From assembly GCA_963978905.1 (NCBI GenBank), contig OZ022261.1, positions 15,721,475 to 15,785,474 on the forward strand: 64,000 nucleotides of DNA. Reading direction: 5' to 3'. Shown piece by piece: positions 11,701-22,448 of this stretch. The position numbers and the translations under genes were made by a program. The notes beneath the pieces are model-generated. The model had not been told where the DNA came from and did not search any database. It worked only from the letters and a program-made list of their open reading frames with translations. The number at the start of each line of letters is the position of its first letter. The stretch's first letter is position 1. The DNA comes from Trichostrongylus colubriformis. Taxonomy: Eukaryota > Nematoda > Chromadorea > Rhabditida > Trichostrongylidae.

Positions 11701-12059
11701 AAAGAAAAGAAGACTTTTTATTCGGTTTTCTATTTTCTGTGACATGTTCCGATTTTTTTCATCCTTTTATTCAGGAGAAACCCACTGGATGAAAACTGAT
11801 GACAAAGACAGTAGAAAGAACCATGCCTTCCGGAGGAACCTGCAAAATATACGTTTACTGCATGCCTAAACAAAAGTTTACACGAGGATACACATTATGT
11901 ACCTGAACGGAGAGTTTGAATAACAATACGCATGTTGACCATAGCAACACAAAAAAGTAATCACTACTTCACCGGCTCAGTCCTTCAGTTTGTCACGATG
12001 TTCGGAGCTACTTAAATTACAACCTTGTGAAGGTGGATTATGGTATTGGTAGTGTATGG
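11701..12059. other. Spacer
   Basis: AT-rich sequence with a poly-purine tract just after the RTE fragment. Nothing further was recognised. Confidence 0.3.
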
Positions 12060-12760
12060 GTATGAACTAAGGAGCGTACTTCACCGCCCGCCTCCCCAAC
12101 ACGCCCACAATGGGCGGGCGTCCGCTGAAGCACTAGGTGCGTGAAAAAATGAATAAACTGGTGAAACATGTGGCGAAAAACTTCTAACTCAGTTTTAAAA
12201 TGACTAAGCGTGAAAAGAATTTGGGAACAGGTCAGCGATGAAATACTGGAAGTGTTGAAAAGGACCCACCCACAGTGGCAGGAGTGTATTTTTTGACGGG
12301 CGGAGCTAGCAACGAAAATCTATCACGAAATTCGGAACTACCTAAAGCACCAGCTATAGATTTGGGATTAGGTAGTGAATGGGTTGATAAATAAGAAGCG
12401 CACATAATCAAAGCAATGCCCGCCCATAGTGGACGCGGGGTGAGTGAGACATTAGGCACTCCAGTACAAATTCCTAATTCAGTTTCAAAATTCAGACGTT
12501 AGGGAAAGTCGGGTTAAGCTCAGCGATGAAACTCTAGAAAAGGTACGGCCGCATTGAACATAAATTATGCTAGGCCGCGTCTACCGTCTACTGTGCCCTG
12601 AAATATCGCTACTCAAACCGGGAACTTCAGTTTAGCTTCGAAACGGCGCGAAGGCCGGGAAAAAAGGTATGTGGCCAGCTGAGTCTGAATAATCAAGGAG
12701 ACCCGCCCGGGGTGGGTGGGCCGATCATCGATGGAGGTAATGTGGGTCATAAAAGCTCCT
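12060..12760. repeat. Diverged tandem repeat related to the 16.4 kb array
   Basis: Blocks containing CGCCCA(C/T)AATGGGCGGG, a GTCAGCGATGAAA box and an AATTCAGTTT(C/T)AAAA box recur at roughly 300 bp spacing. They resemble the 278 bp repeat array at 16430-17110. This looks like the body of an older Helitron-like element, but its ends were not found. Confidence 0.35.
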
Positions 12761-13035
12761 AGAGTGAATCACCCACATGAAAGCTGGAGGACTAAGAAGA
12801 TTATACGTGGCAAAAATCAGGGTGAAGGGAGCGTCTCTGAGCTTCGGAAGAAACGCCTTCAAAAGCTACCAATCATTCCAGCGTGGCTCACACCTTTTTT
12901 ATCGCCCGAGACATCAACGGTGGAGAGCTTTCTGCGTTCTACTGTTTCGCTTCGTTTTTTCGTCACTTTGCTACTACGAAGCAATTCTAAGTCTTAGACC
13001 TTGTCAGTGGCCAACAGCCTCGATTATGTGTATTA
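12761..13035. other. Spacer
   Basis: No feature could be supported. Confidence 0.25.
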
Positions 13036-13303
13036 CCAGTTGGCGGGCGCACACTACTGCGCGCGATTCATGGCGATGTTGTGCAAAACAGGTTTGATCG
13101 GCACGAACACGGTTGTGTATGGAATTGAGCGAAAATTTCCTTTTCTCTGCTTTCAGCTGAGCTATTGCATTGGAAAAAAGCAGAGAAGATGGCGTGATAA
13201 AAAAAAGCATTCCGGTGCTGTGATACTTCAGTCGCTTTGCATCGGACCCATTTTGCACGTTGTCAACATGAATCGCGTGCAGTAGTGTGCGCCAGCCAAT
13301 TGG
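13036..13303. mobile_element. Small inverted-repeat MITE (268 bp)
   Basis: The left 65 bp starts CCAGTTGGCGGGCGCACACT. The right end, read in reverse, starts CCAATTGGCTGGCGCACACT, and similarity continues for about 60 bp. The ORFs crossing it on both strands are a by-product of the palindrome. No target duplication is clear. Confidence 0.55.
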
Positions 13304-13950
13304 TTCAGGTCATATTTGGGAATTCGGATAGTTTAGAGATCGATAAATTGTATTCGATCGCATCGATTGGTAACATTTTATTCACCTGCTGAGCATCTAA
13401 TTCCTTCACATTGATGGCAGATCCATATCCCGATTATCGATGTTTTTCGTTTTCGTAAACACGCCTCACTATTTGGAATTTCGCATAGTCTAGCGGTCGA
13501 TACTCAGGGTTGCTGCCAGTACCGCATTACAGAATGATTCCGAGTGAATCGCTTGCTTTGCTATCACAAATGTAGGTTGTATCACGATTATCAATGTAGA
13601 TCGCAGTATCAAGAGAAATGCACCATTTTCTGGAACGCTAGAGAGTTCAGCGGTCGATACATCGGCCAGTGATATCAGAACATAAATAGAATATGTTAAC
13701 TCAATGACAGTAAGCATCAGACGTGTTTGTAAAGTGGTCGTATATGTAGCAGTAGCAGCAAGCGATGTAAAGGATTTCATCCCATTCAAAAACCTAACGA
13801 TTCTTATCAGCTAATGTAAGCCGTTATCAGTTTCACTGAGGCCCGTGTAATCAACAACACCATTGAGCGTACCCTACAATACCTGCGAATGTTAACACTT
13901 CACTGCCAGCCGCAAAAGCGAACCGGCCTTGGTGACATTTCCCGTCTCAC
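13304..13950. other. Spacer before tandem array
   Basis: AT-rich, with several ATCGAT-type short palindromes around 13320-13450. No gene was recognised. Confidence 0.3.
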
Positions 13951-14870
13951 GCTCCTTATCGAATTTTATCAACTATTATCAGTTTGGATCACCCACCATT
14001 GATGTGCCCGTCCCACCCTGCTGAACAGTTATGAGTGTCAGCGCTCTTGGACCAACGCGAAAGGCGAAACGCATTTGACGACATATGCCTTCTCATGCTC
14101 CTTATCGAATCTTATCAACCGTTATCGATGCGAGCCACCCACCATTAATGAACCTGTCCCAACACAAAACATTTATGAATATCGGCGCTCTGAGATGAAC
14201 CCGAAGGGCGAGATGGATTAGACGACTCTAGCCTTTCTAGCTCATTATCAAATCTTATCAACCGTTATCAATGCGGGACACCCACCATTAATGTCCCTGG
14301 CCTACCCTCCTAAACACCCATCGTTGTCAGCGCTCTTGGATCAACACGAAAGGCACGAATTTGACGACATTTCCCTTCTCATGCTCCTCATCAAATCTTA
14401 TCAACCGTTGTTAAGCTGGATCACCCACCATCAATGTCCCTGTTCCACTCTGCAAAAAGCCCGCAAGTATGAACGCTCTAGGATCAATGCGAAAAGCGAA
14501 CGGATTTGACGACTCTAGCCTTTTTACGCTCCTTATCGGATCTTATCAACCGTTATCGATGCGAGTCACCCACAATTAATGTCCCTGGCCCACCCTGCTG
14601 AAAACCTATGGGTGTCAGCGCTCTTGGGTCAACGCGAAAGACGAAACAGATTTGGCGACATTTGTCTTCCGAAGCTCCTTATCAGCCCTTATCAATTGCT
14701 ATCACTTTCGGTCCACCACCACTGGTGTCCCCTTGCCACCCCCTACATCACTCGTAAAATTCATGGTCCCAGGTTTGCTGCGACGCGAGATATGAATTTC
14801 GTGACAGACAGACAGACACACACACACACACGGACAGACAGACATACTTAGCGGATTATATATAGTAGGA
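13951..14870 (-). repeat. ~145 bp tandem repeat array with GACA/CA microsatellite; Helitron-like end
   Basis: The box GCTCCTTATC recurs at 13951, 14097, 14240, 14383, 14528 and 14674, giving a period of 143-146 bp. Each unit carries a CACCCACCATTAATG box and a CAGCGCTCTTGG box. A GACA/CA microsatellite follows at about 14809-14850. Read on the minus strand, the unit begins at 14870 with A then TCCTACTATATATAA, like the starts at 15128 and 16328. Starts of the form A|TC with internal tandem repeats are characteristic of nematode Helitrons. No Rep/helicase is encoded. Confidence 0.5.
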
Positions 14871-15127
14871 TTATAAATGTATTACATATTCATATTACAA
14901 TAAAGTATATTACCAATCTTTGCCGGCTCATATTACATGCTCCGTGCTCTACTTTTATTCCCTGCGTTGACGAGTGTCCAGCTGTTTTTGTGCTATATTC
15001 CGCACGACATTCAGGTTTACTGTAGCTTCCCTTCACGTACACTTTACCTGAAAAGATTTATACTAAACATGTGTTACTGTGTACGTATGCAGTAACAACA
15101 GTAGGTAGGTACTGGGTTTCTCATCAA

Positions 15128-15610
15128 TCCCTACTATGTATAAAACGCTTCGTCTGTCTAAACGCCCGTCCATCTATCATGAAATTTGGCATTACATGAA
15201 AAAAAGCCTGTGGAGATGGGGCAACTGTGGGAGGGCATATGACAAGAAGTAAAGAGCACGAAGTGTCCGAGTGGTCCAAGCGTGGGTAAAAGATTGTTAA
15301 GATCAGGCGTGAGTTTTGATAGGATGGAAGAGGCTTGGGCGCAATGGGCGGAGCGCACCCCGACTAGGCGGCCTTTATAGCGAAACTTCATAACTCGGTT
15401 CCAACAGAACATATAAACTAGCAATAATATTGTTAATATAACTAATGTCCAAGCGTTGAACATACTTGATGTGAGCATAGACCCGCTCACAATGGGCAGA
15501 GCGTGCAAACATCGGATTGTGCTCACAGCAGAAATCGCAATTCGGTTCTAAAAGGACCCGGGAAAAGTCGGGTGCTAAGTAATGGCTAGTGCTATACAAG
15601 AGATATAAAA
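15128..15610 (+). mobile_element. Helitron-like element, copy 2 (3' end unresolved)
   Basis: It starts A|TCCCTACTATGTATA followed by a GTCTGTCT pyrimidine block and then a GAAATTTGGCA box. This is the same order as at 16328. Tandem-repeat-like modules with GGGCGGAGCG or GGGCAGAGCG follow at about 15340-15560. A 3' hairpin with a CTRR end was not found, so the end coordinate is approximate. Confidence 0.35.
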
Positions 15611-16327
15611 CTCCACGTTGTAGTGGGGTCTCGGAATGGTCTCGAGACTGAAAAGAGGAAGAAGAAAAGTGAAAGGCATGTGCGGCTTAATGGATACTGG
15701 GTCCGCGACGATGCGGGCAGGGCCTGAAGTTAAAAATGTGCATAATGATGTGAGACAATGTGGAGGAAGGCAAAATCTACCATGTTATATAATAGCAATC
15801 TAACAGGAGGGAAACCACCTATTGAACTATACCAAAGGTAAACGAAATTGCACAGGGAGCATTTTTATAGATACCATCATCGATTAGTAGTGATGAAAAC
15901 TGTCGGTTTTGTGCAGGGAGCCGCACCACTTCAACGGATGAGTAGTGCTGCAGTGGTACGAGCCATCGATCAATATCGATCGAATTCATTCATTTTTGGG
16001 TGGGGAGGGAAATGAGCAACAGACCTTCTTCTGTTTGTCGTGCGCCAGTGACACGAAATTGTTTCTGATGTGATGTGGTGATGAGTGCTGAGTGAAAAAT
16101 TATAGAAAAAAGCAGTTCCGATCGACCTAATGACGCCCATGGTGTGACGCGCATATTAGTGTACGCTAGTTACCTGGCAAGATAATTGTGGAATTGTGGA
16201 CTGAAAGCTCGATCGTACTTGCTGCAACTCCTCTGAGATACAATGTGCGCGTTTCGTCCAAATTATTCGACAGCGTCCTGCAGCGCTCTCTCGCCCATGA
16301 GAGCCAGTTCGTTCCCTTTTCTTAGCA
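15611..16327. other. Spacer
   Basis: No gene, repeat partner or splice-consistent exon was recognised. Confidence 0.3.
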
Positions 16328-17173
16328 TCCCTACTATGTATATACAATCGGCTTAGTCTGTCTATCTCTTGTCTGTCCGTCCGTCTGTGACGAAAATCGG
16401 CACTACCTGAAGGGCAACTTATAAAGGTCGGGTCAAGCATGGGATAGGTAGAGCATGAACGAAGAAACAAGGCGTGCATATAGACAATGTTACGCTCCGC
16501 CCATTATGTGCGGGCCGGACTCTGAAAATTTGATAATCAGCTGAAAACAATCTTATTCAGTTCCGAAACGGCCCAGACGTAAGAAGTTGTGAAAAGGTCG
16601 GTGACACGATTCTATTACCTGTAAGTGTCCATGGGCGGAGCGTAATTTGAGAAGCCGGAGTTTAGATAAAATATTCATAGCTCCGTTCCAGCATGCCCTA
16701 GAAACTCCGTTCAAAAGAGGATAGGTACAGCATAAGCGAAGAACAGGAGCGCACATAGACAATGTTACGCTCCGCCCGTTAAGGGAGGGGCGCGCGCTGA
16801 AATTTGGATAATCATCTGAAAGTAATCTAATTCAGTTCCAAAACGGCCTAGACGTAGGGAGAAGCTGGGATAAGGTCGGTGACACGATTCAATGAAGCCT
16901 GCGAGGGCGATGGGCGGAGCGTAATTTAAATAGGCGGAGTTGAACAGAAATTCATAAATTTGTTCCAGCATGGCCTAAAAGCTTTGTCTAAGGAGGGATG
17001 AGAGTATGGTCGACGAAACGAGGGGGAAAGTACATGAAAGATGTTACACTCCGCCTACAGTGGGCGGGGCGTGCACTGATGACTTTATAATCAGCTAAAA
17101 ACGGTTTAATCTAGTTGCAAAATGACCCAGAGACCAGTCGGATTGGCCGGCTGACGCCAGCCTATCCGACTGA
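16328..17173 (+). mobile_element. Helitron-like element, copy 3, with 278 bp tandem repeats
   Basis: It starts A|TCCCTACTATGTATATAC and a GTCTGTCCGTCC block. Three diverged tandem units follow; the box AATGTTACGCTCCGCCC lies in each at ~278 bp spacing (16440, 16718 and 16995 regions). A hairpin at 17135-17172 (CAGTCGGAT and ATCCGACTG with a GC-rich inner stem) is followed by CTGA|T. Helitrons insert between A and T and end in a hairpin plus CTRR, which fits. However, CTGA overlaps the hairpin stem instead of lying beyond it. Confidence 0.45.
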
Positions 17174-19935
17174 TCTCGTATATATAACTTTAGAAGCACA
17201 TTTCACGCTTGCTGTGGAGACAAAGCGTTGCGTAGCATTTTGTACTTACGTCACCACGAATTCTTTCATTTTGACTGCAGCAAAAAGCACATTTTCCTTG
17301 AGGAAGGTGGAAAACTTGGAGTCTTTTGAGCCACTAATGGGTAATATTGGGGAGTTCACTTATAGTAAACATATTGCCCTTTCTGATCCCCTCATCACTT
17401 CTACAGCCATCATGGATACCTGTACCTGAAGGTTACGAAGAAATTTCAAAAGGATTTCTCGCCATGCAAACTCAACTATGACTGAGTAAACAAGGCAGTG
17501 TTCTCATCGACGCACCTAGCATCACCCAATAGTCCTTGCGACTCACAGAATTATTATTGCAGGTGAAGATAAGTTTCACGTTTGGATGAATTTCACTTGA
17601 AGGAGCGTCTGCCCTCAATCGAAACCGCGGAGGAGACAGTAAGTTGGCTGTGCAAGCTTCATAGCTCAAGGACGAGTGATGAGGGCGCGAGACTAGGTGC
17701 ATAATGTGCCCTTGCAAATGAATCCTGTAGATACTTGAAGTGTAAGGTTATGGATCACAATGCATGTCTTTGGACAACTGCAGCCGCATGCGTATATTGC
17801 GTTCAAGCGATTCACCGATTCCCGATTCGTTAAAGAATTCATTGACCTTGAAACTCTTTTTTGGTAGCGAAGCGCATCTCAATGGTTTCGGCATTGCATT
17901 GAATCACTGGCCAACCGAGTAGTTCATTATTCGCAACGTCAGCACGAGTTATCTGTAAAATGGAGCTTTGCTCATTCACATGGGGTGTATGCCATTTGGA
18001 CAAAAAATCAGGGCGGCCGCGTTAAGCGCGCGACGTGATGGTGCGAGCTACAGGCGCCGAACTAGTTGAATCCTGAAGCGATTACACTAGGAATGAGGTG
18101 TAGTACACCTTCATCGCTTCAGGACCCATCCCATACAGCGGAAATAGCGTCGCACACCAATGGCCGCAAAGCGGATTTTATGTCCTGATGACTACACCCT
18201 TAACTTGATTGTCCGTGGAGAGAACTAATTATTGAAATTGTCTGGATTCATTACAGGCAAGCACCAGCTTCCACGCACCTGAACAACGAGACCAGTGCAC
18301 AGAAGCACCCGCAGCGTTGTACCTTGCATAGTCCAGGTCTACATAGGTAACATTCCTGAGCACCCGATACTGCCACACGCCCTTGTAACCGGCCGACTGT
18401 CTGAAATCAACACCAATAAATCAATCATCGAAGCAGTTTGTCAATCATGTATCGGAATAATTCCGAAATCTGCGGAAAAGAAATACGAAACTAGCAGATC
18501 ACAGGATATTGAACATAAGAAAAAATATTCTAGAAGTTCAGAAACTTGATAGAGCCCTTGAAATTCGGGAAGCAGTTTGAATGAGGAATGGCTTGCTGGA
18601 AGCGCTCAACTATTATAGATCCTGGACACTTCATCATTCCTCTTAGAATATTGTTAATGATCAGGTTGAGGGATTTCAATATATTGAGTTACCTTTTAGT
18701 ACAATCATTCGCTGGTCTCTCCAGGAAGGAGGAAGAGGAAACTAGGTTGAATCAAGACAACTCATCATTTAGGTAATGCTTAGCTTTATGCTGCGTTACC
18801 AATAGGAGTCGACCGAATGAAATAAAGGAGATGTGTTGCGATACATTTCCCCTTGAGCTCAGGATCTTTACAAACCCCTATCTAATGGGCATTCCTCGAA
18901 TGAACAACTTTTGTGGTCATTACCTATACCCTTAGTGTCAGATCAATGTGCTCAGATCCGGAGCCGGTATAGGATACCCCACCCACCACCAGCGTATGCA
19001 GAAATAAATTGACTTTTCTACCAAGATGATCAGCAACAGGTATCCGCAAAAAGTATAATGCAATGGAAAGCAAGTATGGCAAGGCAGGTGCGTCCCTAGC
19101 ACCGGAGCGGATTTCATGCTTGCTGTCTTCCAGGCTTACTTAGCGCTTCGCAGCCGCAAAGTCTACATTTTATAGATTTTGTACAACGAGGATTAACAAA
19201 TGAATACCTCAGACAATGAGGTACGCTCGAACGAATTCGGTTGCGCATTTGAAAAAGTGTTCTGAATCCATGCCCCCATTTCTATGGTACAATGCCTGTT
19301 TCAATGATTGCTCGAAGCAGAATGGCGGCTATCCAAGGTAGCAAAAATGATGCAGTTGGAAATAGAAGATGGGCGGGGCAGCTTACTCCACATGCCTTGT
19401 AGCACAATTCAGGGCAGAATCAGCGTTGCCATGACCCAAATTGTAAGGAAACACGACCCCTCAAATCGACCCCAACGCTGTACTACCCCTCCTCTCTTCC
19501 ATGACAAGAGCACTTGATGCATTGAAGATGTCCTTCGAAAAAGTTTGTCCATCTATAGTCTCCTCCGAAATCAAAGTGCGATTATGGACTGAAGACTATT
19601 TGCAAGAGGCACTCCATTAAAAGTGGTTTGAAAAAGGACGGTCGACGAATATCACACAAGGACTTTTAGAAAGACTTCCACCCCTTTTTTAAGGCAAAAT
19701 ACGACTACCACGACAGATCCTCTTCCCATGAATGAATTCAGGTTTGATCAATATAGGATCTAGATTGAGATATTTCGGATGAGAGCACTTTACTTTGACT
19801 TCCAATTAAGGGAGTAGAATGGTTATTGCTCAAAGGTAACCTTTCTAAACAGGGAAGCTAACGTTTGTGTGCATGACACATCGTCGCGGTAACAAAAGGC
19901 ACCTTTTTTAGCACAGCAAAACGAGTTGTTGCGGT
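17174..19935. other. Long spacer with unassigned ORFs
   Basis: Several 60-105 codon ORFs occur on both strands, but none has a recognisable domain or consistent splice sites. A 12 bp perfect inverted repeat (TCCTGAAGCGAT) at 18071-18124 encloses a smaller palindrome. This region may hold exons I could not recognise. Confidence 0.25.
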
Positions 19936-20082
19936 CAGCGTTGTGAAGTGAGTGTGCCTCGAATTTGTATAACATTAGATGCAATCAAGATGGAATATAG
20001 TGGCATATACTCTTGCGCGGTCGTCGGTACAACTGAAGCGGAAGAAGGAACCAGTTGCGGTTGTCCGGAATGCCAGTTCGTG
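19936..20082 (+). CDS. Possible immunoglobulin-domain exon
   Basis: One plus-strand frame reads CEVSVPRICITLDAIKM and then EYSGIYSCAVVG. The Y-S-G-I-Y-S-C order with a hydrophobic strand before it is the E-F strand signature of Ig domains (usually DxGxYxC). A donor GGTACAA lies within the following codons and the frame closes at TAA (20083-20085). No partner exon carrying the first Ig cysteine and tryptophan was found. The exon bounds are therefore uncertain and the call rests on one motif. Confidence 0.3.
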
Positions 20083-20441
20083 TAAAAACGAGTGCACGGA
20101 TACGTTTCACGTCACCTACCGCCTTTTTGTTAGCTAATCCGTTGTGGCCGAAAATTGACGCCAAGAAGTCTAATAACAAACTGGAACACGTCACATTTCC
20201 GCTTCAGATGGCACCTGAGAATAGGGAACATTTCGAGCAATGGACAGGTTCCCATCGGCTACGGGCTTTTAGAATGGCTAGATGATGAATCATCAATTCA
20301 CATACCTCACGGCGTGGATAATCTGTAAGCGGTACGGTAAAACATCGATCTTTGGTTTTTATGGGACTTTTCGAATTGAGTGGCTCAATAGCCCCCACAT
20401 CCTAACAGAGTGAGTGTTTGACGGAATGGAGGGATTCTCAA
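20083..20441. other. Spacer before hairpins
   Basis: A 77-codon plus-strand ORF (20055-20285) overlaps a minus-strand one. Neither has a recognisable domain. Confidence 0.25.
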
Positions 20442-20510
20442 AATTCTCAGAAGCTCTCCTCTCCTGTCAAGCAAATTGTGCTTGACAGGAGAGGAGAGCT
20501 TCTGAGAATT
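20442..20510. repeat. Perfect 32 bp inverted repeat (hairpin 1)
   Basis: The left arm 20442-20473 and right arm 20479-20510 are exact reverse complements with a 5-base loop (20474-20478). It has no mismatch and no protein-coding context. It could be a small-RNA precursor or the product of a template-switch inversion. Confidence 0.85.
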
Positions 20511-20518
20511 GTGCAGGA

Positions 20519-20577
20519 TCAAAAGTGATAGATAATTGCTGCCTGGTTTATTGGCAGCAATTATCTATCACTTTTGA
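20519..20577. repeat. Perfect 25 bp inverted repeat (hairpin 2)
   Basis: The left arm 20519-20543 and right arm 20553-20577 are exact reverse complements with a 9-base loop. It lies 8 bp after hairpin 1 and is unrelated to it in sequence. Transcribed, it would form a ~59 nt hairpin of the size of an miRNA precursor, though perfect pairing is unusual for animal miRNA genes. Confidence 0.85.
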
Positions 20578-21529
20578 ACGTTTTTGAGACACGGTGACCC
20601 GTTGAGAAATGAACTGCCAGAGAATTACCGCAATGCATTGAGATTGGGCATTTGCACTGACCTTGGCAAACGTGCATATGCAACTCAGGCACTTCCGACT
20701 ACGTGTGCCATTGAAAAACTGAGTAACTCAGCTGCTTGACAGAACGCACACGGTCTATTCTAATATTCGTTTATATTATCCATTTGACTCAATGACGGAT
20801 CTCAGAAGTGAGTCTGAGGAGCTGTCAAGTATCTCCAGTCGAATGAAAATCGAGATAAATAACTAATTGGAAGTACTAGCACAGCGAGAATCTTCATCAC
20901 AGAACAACTGGATGCCCCGCAGTAATCGATATCACGAAATTGATTCGGATGGAAGTAGGTTTCCTTGGAATTCACCAGAAATAAAAGGGCATATGAGAGG
21001 AGATGGCGTGTGGTGAGACGACAGAGCAATGTATAATTGTCGGGACGCAAGTATTCAAGGTTAACGTGAAGTGTACCTTTAGCTCTTCGAAACTGATCAA
21101 TTCGAGAATAAAAGGGCATACGCAATATAGAAATATCAGTGAGCATCACGGAGGGCCTTCCTGATCATCCGGACATTTTTAAAATACTTCATGCAACATA
21201 AGCCTACATAAGAAGAAGAGGAACTCCATCAACGGTATTGCAAAGTGGAAATCGAAAGTACTATCGATAGTAGAGCACCCCAAGTTAATAGTGATAACAG
21301 AGGAGAGGGCAGAAATCGGATGAGCGTCTGTCGTCCTTTTCTTCGCACTGAACCAATCAAATGCTAAGTATCGGAACATGCGTCCACCAATAGGAGCGCA
21401 GCAGTGAACATCCAGTTGAGCTGACATTCCACTTGCAAAAATCAGGAATTTATTATTAGGGGTCTGAAATGGAGCTAAGCTAGCTTTTTGTCGAGCTTTA
21501 TCTTATCACATAGACTTTTGGCAAGTTAA
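20578..21529. other. Spacer
   Basis: A 115-codon minus-strand ORF (20802-21149) has no recognisable domain. An 11-base AATAAAAGGGCATA-type motif occurs twice there. Nothing else could be supported. Confidence 0.25.
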
Positions 21530-21993
21530 AGGCATACCACGCGATAATCAGATTAGTGGCTTACTTTCTTGGGGCAAGTAGGTCCTTGGATAACTAGTCA
21601 CGCTGCAACTTTATTGCGGCTGCACGGTGCACCCCCACGGTGTTGCGCCCGCTTGAATACAACCGAGCCACGCCCACCCAACCGAATCACAGCTGGCCTT
21701 AGACGAACAATTTCCCAGCGTGACGCTCACGTGGAGGATGAAACTCGTATTAAGAGAAGATAATCTTATGAAACAGCCATTTCGATAATGAAAGCAGCTT
21801 CCACAATGGATATGGTTCTTCTACGGCCGGGTGTGATTTGGTTGTGTGGGCGTGACTCGGTTGTGTTCAGGCAGGCACAACACTGTGAGGGTGCATCGTG
21901 CAGCCGCAACGAAGATGCAACCTGAGCAGTTATCCAAGGGCCTGCTTGTCCCAAGAAGGTAAACCACTAATCTGATTATCGCGTGGTGTGCCT
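21530..21993. mobile_element. Kolobok-like TTAA MITE, copy 2
   Basis: Begins AGGCATACCACGCG and ends CGCGTGGTGTGCCT, with TTAA on both sides (21526-21529 and 21994-21997). This exact target duplication defines the family's target. The arms are long inverted repeats containing the GGGCGTG(A/G)CTCGG block. Length is 464 bp, with no transposase. Confidence 0.8.
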
Positions 21994-22023
21994 TTAAGCG
22001 ATGAGCCCACGATGAGGAGTTGA

Positions 22024-22448
22024 AGGAATCGTCCAAGAAAAATGAGTTTTTGTGCTACCCTTATGTTGATGTTGTATTTGCCTAAAGTGGGCCTCATGCA
22101 AAGTTTCACGCGAAAAAATGTGAATCTGGCTGAGATACAGCACCGCAAATTACGTCCGGATGGGTGGGGCTTCCGAGTAAAAGCCTCGTTCCGTCCTCCG
22201 CCATGGTCGGAGACGCATTGTAGGAACAGAAAGTTACGCAAACGGTCCCACTCCCCGTTCCCAACGGCGGCGGACCACGGGACGAGGCTTTTACTTGGAG
22301 ACCTCGCCTATCCGGACGTACTTTGTGGTGCTGTATCTCAGCCAGATTCACATTTTATTGCGTGAAACTTTGCATGGGGCCCACTTTAGGCAAATATAAC
22401 ATTAACATATGGGTAACACAAAAACTCAATTTTCCGTAGACGATTCCT
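22024..22448. mobile_element. AGGAATC palindromic MITE, copy 1 (Kolobok-like)
   Basis: The ends AGGAATCGTC and GACGATTCCT bound two ~200 bp arms that are inverted repeats through most of the element. The right flank is TTAA and the left flank is TTGA, one change from TTAA. Ends of the form AGGRR with TTAA targets are described for T2/Kolobok-type MITEs. A second copy lies at 40771-41196. It is separated from the preceding TTAA element by only 26 bp. Confidence 0.7.

Noticed and set aside
14809..14850. Possible CRISPR-like or satellite structure at the microsatellite
   Set aside because: It is a simple GACA/CA repeat beside a minisatellite; there are no spacers and the genome is eukaryotic.
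17115..17429. Possible serine-protease motif (SFILTAA)
   Set aside because: The catalytic His is absent and surrounding residues do not fit the S1 fold; no exon partners were found.
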